Shown here in pieces: positions 8,244 to 18,089 of a stretch of 64,000 nucleotides of DNA. The DNA comes from Glycocaulis abyssi (GTDB lineage: Bacteria > Pseudomonadota > Alphaproteobacteria > Caulobacterales > Maricaulaceae): contig NZ_CP163421.1 of the NCBI RefSeq assembly GCF_041429775.1, positions 186,001 through 250,000 on the forward strand, given 5' to 3'. The notes under the pieces are model-generated. The model saw only the letters and a list, made by a program, of their open reading frames with translations. It was not told the DNA's origin and searched no databases. Positions within the stretch are counted from its first letter, which is position 1, and the number at the start of each line of letters is the position of its first letter. Position numbers and translations under genes: made by a program.

Positions 8244-9338
8244 TCAGCCGTCTTCGGTCACGGCGATATACAGCAGCGCGCCGAGTGCGAACAGGGCCGG
8301 TGCCGACCAGGCTGCGCTAACCACGTCCAGACCACCAGCGCTGCCCAGCCCGGCGAGCATGCGCTGGAGGAAGTACAAAAGAAAGCCGCCCGCTCCGCCA
8401 GCCAGCGCAAAGCCGGCAGCGCCGCCCAGCCGGGTGAGGCGGAGTGTTGCGGCAATGCCCATCAGGGCAGCGGCAATCAGAAGAAGCGGTTGCGCCAGCA
8501 GGGATTGCCAGCGCAGTTCATAAGCGCGGGTCGAAAGACCGGCTTCGCGTGCGGACACAATGACTTCAGGCAGGCGCCAGAAAGACACGCCCTGCGCAGA
8601 GCGTGTGCGTTCAAACAGGGCTTCCGGTCCGGTGCTGGTCGGAATGGAAATGTCGCCGAGCTCCGCCGCGCCGGCTTCCGGCCGGTATTCCACCGCGTCG
8701 CTGAGCAGCCAGAAACCGCCGGCAAGGCTTGCCTGGCGGGCATGCACCTGCTGCTCAAGCTGCGGCGGGCCGCCATCAGCGCCTTCCGGGTTGTAAATCC
8801 TGAATACCGGAGAGATGAGCCGCGCGTTATCTATGCCCTGAGCGGCGATCACGACGAACTGACTTTCGCGCACTTCGCGCAGCCAGACACGCGCACCGCT
8901 GACCTCCTCCACGGGGCGTCCCTCAAAGAGCGCCGCACGTCTGGCCTCGAACTGGGCGCTGGTTGCCGCGCCGAGCGGGTTCAGGAGAAAGCTGCCCGCA
9001 AGCCCTGTTGCAAGCGCCAGCGCCGCCACCGGGGCCATGATCCGCCATACGGACACACCCGAAGCGCGCATCACGATGAGCTCGCTGCGCCGGTTAAGCC
9101 GGAAGAATGTCCACAGCACGCCGAACAACACGATGAAGGGCAGGGTGTCCTGCAGGAGCAGGGGCAGTTTCAGCAGGCTGAAAAGGGCGGTGTCGGCTGG
9201 CGAAATATCCACCCGCGTCGCGATATCACGTGACGTTTCGACAAAGTCGATGAGCAAGATGACCGCGACAATGACAGTGGCGGCGCCCAGCAGGCCCAGA
9301 AAGGTTTGCCAGAGCAGATAGCGTGTCAGCACCCTCAT
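8244..9338 (-). CDS. lptG: LPS export ABC transporter permease LptG
   Basis: One of the two permeases of the LptB2FG transporter that extracts lipopolysaccharide from the inner membrane. The 364-residue protein has the six-helix LptF/LptG layout: three N-terminal helices (about 10-110), a periplasmic jellyroll of roughly 160 residues, and three C-terminal helices (about 265-360). The coupling-helix stretch NRRSELIVMRASGVSVWRI at the cytoplasmic loop matches the family. The start overlaps the lptF stop by four bases. An 84-bp gap separates it from surA, where many proteobacteria carry lptD; nothing long enough to encode LptD is present. Confidence 0.93.
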   Translation of the reverse strand: MRVLTRYLLWQTFLGLLGAATVIVAVILLIDFVETSRDIATRVDISPADTALFSLLKLPLLLQDTLPFIVLFGVLWTFFRLNRRSELIVMRASGVSVWRIMAPVAALALATGLAGSFLLNPLGAATSAQFEARRAALFEGRPVEEVSGARVWLREVRESQFVVIAAQGIDNARLISPVFRIYNPEGADGGPPQLEQQVHARQASLAGGFWLLSDAVEYRPEAGAAELGDISIPTSTGPEALFERTRSAQGVSFWRLPEVIVSAREAGLSTRAYELRWQSLLAQPLLLIAAALMGIAATLRLTRLGGAAGFALAGGAGGFLLYFLQRMLAGLGSAGGLDVVSAAWSAPALFALGALLYIAVTEDG

Positions 9339-10459
9339 GGCACGGCTCCGTCAGAACGGGGCGAGAGCCATCGTACGGCAAAGCGAACAGGGCGGTGAAT
9401 CACGATGTAGGCTGCTGCAATGGCGGCCAGCGGAATCGCGTACTGCATCCAGTTCAGCTCCGGTGAGCTTTCTGCGCCGGCCTGAACGGCAAAGCCCGTC
9501 AGCCGGACGATCAGCGCGCATGCGCCGGCCAGGGCTATGGCCCTGGCATAGCCTGTCCGCCTTGGTGGACCGCTCAGGAAGGCGGCCAGCGCAATCATGG
9601 CAAAGGCGAGATTGTAGAGGGGCGCCGACAGCCGGTAATGCCCTTCTGCGAGAAGATTGGCGCGTCCGCGCGCGCGGGCTGCTTCACCGGGGCTGGGGTT
9701 GAACAGTTCGGGCAGGTATCGATCACTTTCCTTGAAGAAGAAGGCGTCGGTCGGATCGATGAAGGCGGTTAGGTCAAACTCGTAGCTGTCAAAGGTGAGG
9801 CTGGAGAGCGTGCCGGACTCATCTATCTGCGAGACGACACCATTGCTCAGCAGCATGACGGGTCCGCGTTCCGCGCGCACAATCTGGCCCTGCCGGGCCG
9901 AATAGGCGGTGCTGGATGCGCCGCGTCCATCCTCGATGAAGACCTCGCTCATCATCCCGCCATCACCCAGCGTGCGCGCGTAGAAGGTGACGTCCACCCC
10001 CATCGAGACGAACTCGCCCGGCCGCATGACGCTGGCGGCGATGTCGGTGCGCACGTCGTAGATGGCTTGGCGCATCTCGCGATAGGCAGCAGGTTGGACG
10101 AAGAGGTTCACCCCCAGATTGATGAGCATGGCATAGACCGCTACCCGCAAGAACGGAGAGAGCCTCTCGCGCCGGCTGAGCCCGGCGGCAGCCGCTACAG
10201 TCAGTTCGGACTCGCTCATCATCCGGTTCAGCGCACCGGCGCAGGCGATGAAGACGGCGATCGGCATCAGGAGGGCGACAATCTGGGGTACAGCCAGAAT
10301 GGTCACCCACAGGAAAACCAGCAGCGTTTCGCCCCGGTCTGCGACCAGATTCAGATTGGACAGTGACTGCGTAAGAATCGCGAGCCCCGTCAGCGCAGCA
10401 AGCGCTATCAGGAAAGGCAGCATGGCCTGCCGGAAGGCGTAACGCTGAAACAGCTTCAT
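9335..10459 (-). CDS. lptF: LPS export ABC transporter permease LptF
   Basis: Partner permease of LptG in the LptB2FG lipopolysaccharide exporter. The 374-residue protein starts with the amphipathic MKLFQRYAFRQA segment common in this family, followed by three membrane helices, a periplasmic beta-jellyroll domain and three more helices (about 275-365). The cytoplasmic loop NRMMSESELTVAAAAGLSRR is the usual coupling region. It is the first gene of the minus-strand operon; the 165-bp gap to the divergent pepA must hold promoters for both directions. pepA-lptF adjacency is conserved in proteobacteria. Confidence 0.93.
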   Translation of the reverse strand: MKLFQRYAFRQAMLPFLIALAALTGLAILTQSLSNLNLVADRGETLLVFLWVTILAVPQIVALLMPIAVFIACAGALNRMMSESELTVAAAAGLSRRERLSPFLRVAVYAMLINLGVNLFVQPAAYREMRQAIYDVRTDIAASVMRPGEFVSMGVDVTFYARTLGDGGMMSEVFIEDGRGASSTAYSARQGQIVRAERGPVMLLSNGVVSQIDESGTLSSLTFDSYEFDLTAFIDPTDAFFFKESDRYLPELFNPSPGEAARARGRANLLAEGHYRLSAPLYNLAFAMIALAAFLSGPPRRTGYARAIALAGACALIVRLTGFAVQAGAESSPELNWMQYAIPLAAIAAAYIVIHRPVRFAVRWLSPRSDGAVP

Positions 10460-10624
10460 TGGGATGCTTTGCGGTCTTCTGTGTGACGACAGACTTCTAC
10501 CCCGGCTTCATATCGGATACCACTAAAGCCAGCCAAATTCCCGCAGTTCGGCCACCCGGCGCTCATATGAGGCTCCGGGGCGGCTGGCAACCCTGCCGGG
10601 ACGTGTCGTTCAGAAAGGAATTCC

Positions 10625-12097
10625 ATGCATATCAAGTTCTCGTCGAAACCCACCGGCGATGCTCTGGCCGTCGCCGTTTACGAGAAGGCGAGCCTGTCGC
10701 CATCGGCCAAGGCGCTGGAGGAGGCAAGCGGCGGCAGCGTTACCCGCGCCATCAAGGCTTCGCGCTTTACCGGTGATGCCGGCCAGGTGCTGGAAATTGC
10801 AGCTCCCTCCGGCGTCAAGGCCGCGCGGGTTGTCCTGTTCGGGCTGGGTTCAAAAAAGTCTGCGAACGGCAATGTGTACGAGAAAGCTGTTGCGGCAGCG
10901 GTCAAGCAGCTTCTGCTGGGCGGCACGCAGACCCTGTCGGTTCATATCGATGCCGAGGATGGTGAGCTTTCTTCGCGCGCTGCGCTGGGTGCGACGATGG
11001 CTGCTTACCGGTTCGACCAGTACCGCACCAAGCTGAAGGCGGACAAAAAGCCGTCCCTGACGACGGTCGAGATTGTTGCGGCAGACGACAAGGCCGCCAA
11101 GAAGGCATGGAAGAGCTGGGAATCGGTGGCTGAAGGCGTGAAGCTGGCCCGCGATCTCGTCATGGAGCCGGCCAACATCCTGCACCCGGAAGAGTACGCC
11201 AAGCGTATTGCCAAGCTGGAGAAGGAAGGTCTGGAAGTTGAAATACTGGGCGAAGCCCAGATGAAGAAGCTCGGCATGGGCGCGCTTCTGGGTGTCAGCC
11301 AGGGTTCGGTACGCGAAGCGAAGCTCGCCATCATGCGCTGGAATGGCGGCAAGGAGGGTGACAAGCCGCTCGCCTTTGTCGGCAAGGGCCTGACCTTCGA
11401 TACGGGCGGCATCTCACTCAAGCCCGGAGCCGGCATGGAAGACATGAAGGGCGATATGGGCGGCTCTGCTGCCGTGGTCGGCCTGATGCGCGCGCTGGCG
11501 GGCCGCAAGGCGAAAGTCAATGTGGTCGGCGTCGTCGCTCTGGTGGAAAACATGCCTGACGGTAATGCCCAGCGCCCCGGCGATGTGGTCACCTCCATGT
11601 CCGGCCAGACCATCGAGATCCTGAACACCGATGCCGAAGGCCGCCTCGTGCTCGCCGATGCGCTCTGGTACACGCAGGAGACGTTTGATCCGGCTTTCAT
11701 TGTCGATCTGGCAACGCTGACCGGCGCGGTGCTGATTGCGCTCGGCCATGAGCACGCCGCCATTTTCTCCAATGATGACAAGCTGGCTGACCGGCTTTAC
11801 GCGGCAGGCAAGGCATCCGACGAGGGCGTGTGGCGCCTGCCCATCGGGCCGGAATATGACCGTCATATCGACAGCGATATCGCCGACATGAAAAATCTGG
11901 GGCAGGGCCGCAATGCCGGCTCGATTGCTGGCGCGGTGTTCCTGCAGCGCTATGTCAACGGCAAGCCGTGGGTCCACATGGATATCGCCGGAACGGCCAT
12001 GTATGCGGGATCCAAGGACCCACGCCTGCCAGCCTTCGGGACGGGTTATGGCGTGCGTGTGCTCGACCGTTTCGTCCGCGATTTCTACGAGAACTGA
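10625..12097 (+). CDS. pepA: Leucyl aminopeptidase PepA (M17 family)
   Basis: Cytosolic dinuclear-metal aminopeptidase that removes N-terminal residues from peptides; some family members also bind DNA. The 490-residue protein has the M17 signature NTDAEGRLVLADAL, with Asn334, Asp336 and Glu338 in the metal/active-site cluster, and the Lys-containing FVGKGLTFDTGGISLKPGAGM block. AAAGGAA lies 7 bp before the ATG. It is followed 12 bp later by holC, a long-conserved pairing, and is divergent from lptF. Confidence 0.96.
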   Translation: MHIKFSSKPTGDALAVAVYEKASLSPSAKALEEASGGSVTRAIKASRFTGDAGQVLEIAAPSGVKAARVVLFGLGSKKSANGNVYEKAVAAAVKQLLLGGTQTLSVHIDAEDGELSSRAALGATMAAYRFDQYRTKLKADKKPSLTTVEIVAADDKAAKKAWKSWESVAEGVKLARDLVMEPANILHPEEYAKRIAKLEKEGLEVEILGEAQMKKLGMGALLGVSQGSVREAKLAIMRWNGGKEGDKPLAFVGKGLTFDTGGISLKPGAGMEDMKGDMGGSAAVVGLMRALAGRKAKVNVVGVVALVENMPDGNAQRPGDVVTSMSGQTIEILNTDAEGRLVLADALWYTQETFDPAFIVDLATLTGAVLIALGHEHAAIFSNDDKLADRLYAAGKASDEGVWRLPIGPEYDRHIDSDIADMKNLGQGRNAGSIAGAVFLQRYVNGKPWVHMDIAGTAMYAGSKDPRLPAFGTGYGVRVLDRFVRDFYEN

Positions 12098-12109
12098 TAA
12101 CGCGCGCTG

Positions 12110-12559
12110 ATGGCCGAGCTCTGGTTCTATCATCTGGAGAAGGCCGGTGTGGGCGATGTCCTGCCCGGTCTTCTCCAGAAGGTGCTGGAGCGCGGCTCGC
12201 GCGCGCTTGTGGTCGCGCCCGATGACGAAACGGCCGCCAGTCTGGACACGCAGCTCTGGACATTTCGTGATGAAAGCTTCCTGCCGCACGGGCGCGATAA
12301 CGAGCCCCATGCGCCTCGTCAGCCGGTGCTGATCTCCACCGAAACCCGCAATGTGAACCAGGCAGACATGCTGTTCTGTCTTGGCGGCGTTGATCCGGGC
12401 AACCTTGAGGAGTGGAATCGCGTTATCGTGCTGTTCGAGGATAGCGATGACGCGGCCAAGCAGGGCGCGCGGTCTTTGTGGTCCGCCATGAAAAAGTCGG
12501 GAACGACGGTATCCTACTGGAAACAGTCCGATCAGGGACGCTGGGAGAAACAGGGATGA
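12110..12559 (+). CDS. holC: DNA polymerase III chi subunit
   Basis: Chi links the clamp-loader complex to single-stranded DNA-binding protein during replication. The 149-residue protein starts AELWFYHLE and carries the family's pattern of conserved blocks: ALVVAPDDETAASLDTQLWTFRDESFLPHG, PVLIST and a C-terminal DAAKQGARSLWSAMKKSGTTVSYWKQ segment. Its place just behind pepA is the standard one. It overlaps the next small lipoprotein gene by four bases (ATGA). Confidence 0.93.
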   Translation: MAELWFYHLEKAGVGDVLPGLLQKVLERGSRALVVAPDDETAASLDTQLWTFRDESFLPHGRDNEPHAPRQPVLISTETRNVNQADMLFCLGGVDPGNLEEWNRVIVLFEDSDDAAKQGARSLWSAMKKSGTTVSYWKQSDQGRWEKQG

Positions 12560-12846
12560 TCAGGCACTTTGCCGCTTTTGCTTCGCTGGCCATGCTGGCC
12601 GCCTGCGCCACCGCCGATGGTGCGACCGAGAATGATGTGGTTGACCTCTCCGAGGGGCGCGAGTGTCCTGCCCAGCAGTTCCAGCTGCTTGTCGGCCAGC
12701 TGCGTGACGAGGTCGATACCTCGACCCTGCCGGTGCCCTACCGCATGTATGGCCGCGGCGACGCCGTGACGATGGATTATCGGCCCGACCGGCTGAATGT
12801 TGTCATTGGCGATGATGGCCGCGTGGAGCGCGTTGCCTGCGGGTAG
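12556..12846 (+). CDS. I78-family peptidase inhibitor lipoprotein
   Basis: Small predicted lipoprotein, 96 residues, starting at the ATG that overlaps the holC stop. The N-terminus is a short lipoprotein signal with lipobox LAAC and Cys17 as the lipidated residue. The mature part resembles the peptidase inhibitor I78 family: a VGQ-containing helix, an exposed loop, and the closing block MDYRPDRLNVVIGDDGR followed by a terminal Cys (VACG) that would pair with the Cys in REC(P). The family is known for inhibition of serine proteases; the bacterial targets are mostly unknown. An outer-membrane or periplasmic location is inferred from the lipobox. Confidence 0.82.
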   Translation: MIRHFAAFASLAMLAACATADGATENDVVDLSEGRECPAQQFQLLVGQLRDEVDTSTLPVPYRMYGRGDAVTMDYRPDRLNVVIGDDGRVERVACG

Positions 12847-12850
12847 GCAC

Positions 12851-14737
12851 CTACACGCCCGCCGCCTCGCGCGCCTGCTCGTAGGCTTCGTCGGCCTCCA
12901 GCCATTTCATCTCGGCCGCGTCGATAAGCTCTTCGGCGCGGGCGCGCTTCTTCGTCAGCTCGGCGGCAAGGCCGGGGTCTTTCTCCCACAGGCCCGGCAC
13001 AGACAGCCCCTTGTCGATAGTGGCCAGCACACCTTTGAGGCGTTCTGCCTCGCGCTCCCATTTCAGCGCTTCGGCTTTCAGCGGTTTGAGCTTTGAGCGC
13101 GCTTCAGCCGCATCGCGGCGGCGCTCCAGCTTGGCATCAGGTTTGACTTTCCCGCGCCCATTGCCCTCGGTTTCAGGGCGCAGGAGCTGCTTGCGGTACT
13201 CGTCCATATCGCCCTCATAGGGCTTTACGGTGCCGCCTTCGGCTATCCACAGCCGGTCCACACACGCCTCGATCAGATGGCGGTCATGGCTGATCAGGAT
13301 CACCGCGCCCTCATAAGTGTTGATGGCGTCCATCAGGGCGGCGCGGCTATCCATATCCAGATGGTTGGTCGGTTCGTCCAGGATCAGCAGATGCGCGCCG
13401 TGAAAGCTGATGAGGTTCATCAAGAGGCGCGCCTTCTCACCGCCTGAAAGGTCTTTGGCGGGCGTTTCCTGCCGGTCGCCCGGCAGACCGAATCGGGCGA
13501 GGCGCGCGCGGCGCTGGGCCTCGGTCGCGTCCGGCATCAGTTCGAGAATGTGCTGGTAGGCAGACGTGTTGGGATGCAGCGCGTCGATCTGGTGCTGCGC
13601 GAAATGGGCGATCTCCAGTTTCTTGTGCATGCGCATCGCGCCGGACAGCACCGGTATCTGCCCGGTCAGCAACTTGGCGAAGGTGGATTTGCCCGCGCCA
13701 TTGCGGCCCAGAAGGCCGATCCGGTCATCGACATCGATGCGCAGATCCATGTTTTTGAGGATGATCGTATCCTCATCATAGCCGGTCGCGGCGCCGTCCA
13801 GACGCACCAGCGGATTGGCCATGCGGCGCGGGGCAATCGGCAGGTCGAAAGGGGCCACCGGATCAGCCACCGAGGTTGCCACGGGCTGCATCTTCTCCAG
13901 CCGCTTCACGCGCGACTGGGCCTGTCTGGCCTTTGTGGCCTTGGCCTTGAAGCGGTCGACAAAGGCTTGCAGGCGGCGGCGCTCATCCTCCTGCTTTTCA
14001 ACCAGCTTCATGGTCAGGCGCTGGCGCTCGGCGAGCTGCTTTTCAAACTGGTCGTACCCGCCATCCCAGACGGTAAGCCGGGCGTCTTTGAGATGCGCGA
14101 TCATGTCGATGGAGGCATTCAGGAGTCCCCGGTCGTGCGAGATCAGCAGCACCGAGCCGGGAAATTTCTGCAGATAGTTTTCCAGCCATACCGCGCCTTC
14201 CAGGTCCAGATAGTTGGTCGGCTCGTCGAGCAGCAGAAGATCAGGCCGGGCAAAGAGCGTCGCGGCCAGCGCCGCGCGCATGCGCCAGCCGCCGGAGAAG
14301 GCCGAGCAGGGGCGCTGCTGTTCCTCGTTGGAAAAGCCGAGGCCATGCAGGATCGCGCCCGCGCGCGCCTCGGCTGAATGCGCATCGATATCGGCCAGCC
14401 GCGTCTGGATGTCGGCGATGCGATTGGGATCGGTGGCGGTTTCGGCTTCGGCCAGAAGACTTGCGCGCTCTGTGTCGGCGGCCAGCACGAAATCGATAAT
14501 GGATACAGGGCCGCCCGGTGCTTCCTGCTCCACGCTTCCCATGCGCATGCCCGGCTGGATGCGGATATCGCCGCTCTCCGGGCTGGCCTCGCCGCGGATC
14601 AGCCGGAACAGGGTCGATTTGCCGGTGCCATTGCGCCCGACAAGGCCCATCTTTGTTTTGGCCGGCAGGAAGAGCGTTGCCTGCTCGAACAGGATGCGCC
14701 CTTCAATGCGGTAGGTGAGATCGTTGATATGCAGCAT
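12851..14737 (-). CDS. ABC-F family ATPase (Uup/YheS-like)
   Basis: Soluble ATPase with two ABC domains and no membrane part, the hallmark of ABC-F proteins that act on ribosomes. In the 628-residue protein the first domain has Walker A GRNGTGKST, signature FSGGWRMR and Walker B LLLLDEPTNYLD; the second has GRNGAGKST, LSGGEKARL and LLILDEPTNHLD. The linker between them (about 240-300) is rich in charged residues (EKQEDERRRLQAF), as expected of the P-site tRNA interaction motif. A C-terminal coiled coil (about 530-625) is predicted from heptad-like charged repeats. The domain order and tail fit YheS/Uup-type members rather than EttA. It converges on the I78 gene with a 4-bp gap. Confidence 0.88.
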   Translation of the reverse strand: MLHINDLTYRIEGRILFEQATLFLPAKTKMGLVGRNGTGKSTLFRLIRGEASPESGDIRIQPGMRMGSVEQEAPGGPVSIIDFVLAADTERASLLAEAETATDPNRIADIQTRLADIDAHSAEARAGAILHGLGFSNEEQQRPCSAFSGGWRMRAALAATLFARPDLLLLDEPTNYLDLEGAVWLENYLQKFPGSVLLISHDRGLLNASIDMIAHLKDARLTVWDGGYDQFEKQLAERQRLTMKLVEKQEDERRRLQAFVDRFKAKATKARQAQSRVKRLEKMQPVATSVADPVAPFDLPIAPRRMANPLVRLDGAATGYDEDTIILKNMDLRIDVDDRIGLLGRNGAGKSTFAKLLTGQIPVLSGAMRMHKKLEIAHFAQHQIDALHPNTSAYQHILELMPDATEAQRRARLARFGLPGDRQETPAKDLSGGEKARLLMNLISFHGAHLLILDEPTNHLDMDSRAALMDAINTYEGAVILISHDRHLIEACVDRLWIAEGGTVKPYEGDMDEYRKQLLRPETEGNGRGKVKPDAKLERRRDAAEARSKLKPLKAEALKWEREAERLKGVLATIDKGLSVPGLWEKDPGLAAELTKKRARAEELIDAAEMKWLEADEAYEQAREAAGV

Positions 14738-14834
14738 GAAGTGCCGCGTAGCATGCCTTGTTACCGGGTAAAAGCGCCGCTATAAGCCGCGCCAAACCCC
14801 ACCTCCCCAACCATCACCCAAGGGACAACACACC

Positions 14835-15257
14835 ATGGCGCTGCAACGCACCTTCTCCATCATCAAGCCCGACGCCACCAAGCGTAACCTCACCGGCAAG
14901 ATCAACGCCATGATCGAGGATGCGGGCCTTCGCATCATCGCACAGAAGCGCATCCACATGACCAAGGCGCAGGCCGAGACCTTCTACGGCGTGCACCGTG
15001 AACGCCCCTTCTTCAACGATCTGGTGTCCTTCATGACCTCCGGCCCGGTTGTCGTGCAGGTGCTGGAAGGCGAAGACGCCATTGCCAAATACCGCACCGT
15101 CATGGGCGCCACCAACCCGGCCAATGCCGATGAAGGCACGATCCGCAAGATGTTCGCCGAATCCATCGAAGCCAATTCCGTGCACGGCTCCGACGCCCCG
15201 GAAACGGCCGCCGAAGAGATTGCCTACTTCTTCGCCGGTCTGGAGCTGGTGGGGTAA
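14835..15257 (+). CDS. ndk: Nucleoside diphosphate kinase
   Basis: Balances nucleoside triphosphate pools by transferring phosphate from ATP to NDPs through a phosphohistidine. The 140-residue protein has the usual bacterial length and the phospho-acceptor His117 in the NSVHGSDA motif; KPDA near residue 11 and [14 protein letters not shown] are further signatures. AGGGAC lies upstream of the ATG. It diverges from the ABC-F gene across 97 bp. Confidence 0.97.
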   Translation: MALQRTFSIIKPDATKRNLTGKINAMIEDAGLRIIAQKRIHMTKAQAETFYGVHRERPFFNDLVSFMTSGPVVVQVLEGEDAIAKYRTVMGATNPANADEGTIRKMFAESIEANSVHGSDAPETAAEEIAYFFAGLELVG

Positions 15258-15290
15258 ACAGCCACCACATAAAGGGAAAGGCGGATCGCC

Positions 15291-16127
15291 ATGCTTACCG
15301 CGTTTGTACTCGGCCTTTCCCTCCAGCTCTCCGCAGGGACGTGCAGCGATCTGCGCGTCATTGACGGCCGGGTCTGGACGGACATCACCATCAATGGCGC
15401 CGCCACCGAGGCACTGTTTGATTCCGGCTCGGAAATCACTGTCGTCGATCTCGCCTTAGCTGCGCAGGCCATTCACGGCGAAGCCGAGACGGTCGAGGCC
15501 CGTGGCACCGGCGCGGCGACCGTAAGCGCCGGTCTGGTGCAGGGCGTCACTATCGGCGCGGCGGGGCTCGAGCTGGCTGACTCCGTCATTGCCGTCATGG
15601 ACCTGGCGGATATTTCACAGCGCCTTGTCGGGCGTCCGGTCCCTGCGATACTTGGCCGGGAAGTGTTTGACGCCTCCCGCCTCGCCATTGATTTCGACGC
15701 TGGCCAGGTGTGCCGGATGGACCGGGCCGCAGAGCCGGACGGGGCGCGCCGCGCCCTGGTGTCCCGCGACGGCATTATGGCTTTCGAGATCACTATCGAG
15801 GGCCAGACGGTTCTGGCTGATTTCGATACCGGAAACAGAGGCGCGCTGCTGCTCGACACGACAGCCGCAGAGGCGGCTGGCCTGCTTGACGGTCGGGCGG
15901 AGACACTCCGCTCTGGCGGTGGCATTGGCGGGGCCGTTGACCGGCGCGTGCTGGAAGTGCGCAGCGTGGACGTGGCCGGCGCTGTATTCGACACGGTGGA
16001 CGCCGAAATTGACCCCCGCGAGAGCGAGGCGGGCAGCGCCAATATCGGCCTTGGCCTGTTGACGCGGTTTCACCTGATTGTCGACTTCGCCGAGAGCGCC
16101 ATCTGGCTCTCCCCCCGGGAGAACTGA
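15291..16127 (+). CDS. Retropepsin-like aspartic protease, two-motif, exported
   Basis: Predicted secreted aspartyl-protease-like protein of 278 residues. A short hydrophobic N-terminus (MLTAFVLGLSLQLSAG) looks like a signal peptide or anchor. Two D-S/T-G motifs are visible: Asp44 in LFDSGSEITVV and Asp179 in DFDTGNRGALLL, each followed by hydrophobic strands, so the chain has two retropepsin-like lobes. The usual third residue pattern D(T/S)G(A/S) is intact at the first site (DSGS) but changed to DTGN at the second. Proteins of this kind are found beside housekeeping genes in alphaproteobacteria; substrate unknown. The gene ends at a strong intrinsic terminator. Confidence 0.72.
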   Translation: MLTAFVLGLSLQLSAGTCSDLRVIDGRVWTDITINGAATEALFDSGSEITVVDLALAAQAIHGEAETVEARGTGAATVSAGLVQGVTIGAAGLELADSVIAVMDLADISQRLVGRPVPAILGREVFDASRLAIDFDAGQVCRMDRAAEPDGARRALVSRDGIMAFEITIEGQTVLADFDTGNRGALLLDTTAAEAAGLLDGRAETLRSGGGIGGAVDRRVLEVRSVDVAGAVFDTVDAEIDPRESEAGSANIGLGLLTRFHLIVDFAESAIWLSPREN

Positions 16128-16158
16128 AAAAGCCCGGCAGCGATGCCGGGCTTTTTTT
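16127..16158. terminator. Bidirectional intrinsic terminator
   Basis: Perfect 8-bp GC-rich stem GCCCGGCA/TGCCGGGC with a GCGA tetraloop, flanked by AAAAA on the left and TTTTTTT on the right. It can therefore stop transcription from the retropepsin gene (plus) and from the ABC exporter (minus), which converge here. Confidence 0.93.
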
Positions 16159-16165
16159 CATTCTC

Positions 16166-18019
16166 CTACTTCGCCGCGACCGCCCAATCCGCATCCACGT
16201 TGAGGAAGCCGCCGGACTGGCGCTTCCAGAGCTGGGCGTAGACGCCGTTTCTCGCCAGCAACTCGTCATGGCTGCCCTGTTCGATGATGCGGCCACCTTC
16301 CATCACCACCAGCCGGTCCAGCATGGCAATGGTGGAGAGGCGGTGCGCGATGGCGATCACGGTCTTGCCCTCCATCAGCTGGTAGAGCTGGTCCTGAATC
16401 GCGGCCTCGATTTCGGAATCGAGCGCCGAGGTGGCCTCGTCCAGCACCAGGATCGGCGCGTTCTTGAGCAATATGCGCGCAATCGCGATGCGCTGGCGCT
16501 GACCGCCGGAGAGCTTCACGCCGCGCTCGCCGACATGGGCGTCATAGCCGGTTCGGCCGTCAATGTCGGAAAGGTCCGGGATGAAGGCGTCGGCCTGCGC
16601 CCGGCGGGCCGCCTCCATCACAGCATCGTCGCCGGCGTCAGCCGAGCCATAGGCGATATTGTCCCTTATGGAGCGGTGCAGAAGCGAGGTATCCTGCGTC
16701 ACCATGCCGATCTGGCGGCGCAGCGAATCTTGCGTGACCTGCGAAATATCCTGCCCGTCAATCGTGATGCGTCCGCCTTCGAGTTCGTAAAAGCGCAGGA
16801 GCAGGTTGACGAGGGTGGACTTGCCAACGCCCGACCGGCCCACAAGGCCCACCTTCTCGCCGGGCGCGATATCAAGGTTCAGCCCCTCGATGACGCCGCT
16901 CTCCTTGCCATAGTGGAAGGTGATGTTTTCAAAGCGGATCGCGCCTTGCGAGACGACAAGCGGTTTCGCGCCCGGAACGTCCCGAATCGCCTGTTCCTGC
17001 GCGATGGTGTTGATGCCGTCCTGAATGGTGCCGACCGCTTCGAACAGGCCCGCCGTCTCCCACAAGATCCAGTCGGACATGGCCCGGATGCGCATGACAA
17101 TGGCGACCGCTACGGCGACGACGCCAAGACCCACCAGCCCCATCTGCCAGGCGATGATGGTGGAGGCTGTCACGGCCACCAGCAGCACCGCGTTCAGTGT
17201 CTGCAGCAGCGTGTAGAGCCCGGTAACCAGGCGCATCTGCTTGTAGACCGTGCCCATGAAGCCGCTCATCGCCTCGCGGGCATAGCCTTCCTCGCGGCGG
17301 GCATGGGCGAAGAGCTTGATGGTCTGGATATTGGTGTAGCTGTCGACGACGCGGCCGGTCATCTCCGCGCGCGCATCGGCCTGTTTCATGGAGATGTCGC
17401 GCAGGCGCGGAATGAAGTGGAAGAGGAGCCACAGATAGCCTGCCAGCCACAGCACGAGCGGGATCATCAGGAAGGGTTCGGCTCCGCCGACCAGCACCAG
17501 CGCGCCGACGAAATAGACGGCCACATAGACGAAGATGTCGAGCACCTTCATCACCGTCTCGCGCACGGCGAGCGCGGTCTGCATCACCTTCTGGCTGACC
17601 CGGCCGGCGAACTCGTCCTGAAAGAAGCTCATCGACTGGCCAAGGATGTAGCGGTGGGTCAGCCAGCGCGCGAGCATCGGGAAATTGCCGAAAATCGTCT
17701 GGTGGGTGATGAGCGAGTTGAACAGCACCAGCAGCGGGAAGCCGATCAGGATGAAGGCCGCCATGGCGATAAGGCCGGCGCCGTGCTCCTCAAACAATGT
17801 CTCGCGGTCAGCCGCCGCCAGCCAGTCCACCAGCGTGCCGAGAAAGCCCAGGAAAACCACCTCGAACACCGAAAGGATCGCGGTCAGCACCGATAGCGTG
17901 ATCAGCCACGGCCAGACGGGCCGTGTGTAGTGGGCCACAAAGCCAAGAAGGGTTTTGGGCGGCGCTTCCGGCTCGGTGGCGGGGAAGGGGTCAATGCGGG
18001 ATTCAAAAAAACGGAACAT
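16166..18019 (-). CDS. ABC exporter (membrane and ATPase domains fused), SoxR-linked
   Basis: Half-size ABC exporter of the ABCB/MsbA-like type; works as a homodimer in the inner membrane. The 617-residue protein has a membrane domain (about residues 35-330, six helices) and an ATPase domain (about 365-600) with Walker [11 protein letters not shown]-loop VTQDT, signature [17 protein letters not shown] and Walker [16 protein letters not shown] 18019 is used; an in-frame TTG directly precedes it. Eight consecutive T residues separate the AAGG ribosome-binding site from the start. A SoxR-type promoter at 18090-18120 points to this gene and soxR is divergent, so export of redox-active or toxic small molecules is the likely role. 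The substrate cannot be told from sequence. Confidence 0.9.
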   Translation of the reverse strand: MFRFFESRIDPFPATEPEAPPKTLLGFVAHYTRPVWPWLITLSVLTAILSVFEVVFLGFLGTLVDWLAAADRETLFEEHGAGLIAMAAFILIGFPLLVLFNSLITHQTIFGNFPMLARWLTHRYILGQSMSFFQDEFAGRVSQKVMQTALAVRETVMKVLDIFVYVAVYFVGALVLVGGAEPFLMIPLVLWLAGYLWLLFHFIPRLRDISMKQADARAEMTGRVVDSYTNIQTIKLFAHARREEGYAREAMSGFMGTVYKQMRLVTGLYTLLQTLNAVLLVAVTASTIIAWQMGLVGLGVVAVAVAIVMRIRAMSDWILWETAGLFEAVGTIQDGINTIAQEQAIRDVPGAKPLVVSQGAIRFENITFHYGKESGVIEGLNLDIAPGEKVGLVGRSGVGKSTLVNLLLRFYELEGGRITIDGQDISQVTQDSLRRQIGMVTQDTSLLHRSIRDNIAYGSADAGDDAVMEAARRAQADAFIPDLSDIDGRTGYDAHVGERGVKLSGGQRQRIAIARILLKNAPILVLDEATSALDSEIEAAIQDQLYQLMEGKTVIAIAHRLSTIAMLDRLVVMEGGRIIEQGSHDELLARNGVYAQLWKRQSGGFLNVDADWAVAAK

Positions 18020-18089
18020 CAAAAAAAACCTTGTGGGCGAGCCCGGTTGAGCGGGGTTTAGGGGACGATTTGCCGTGTCGGCCCGAAGC

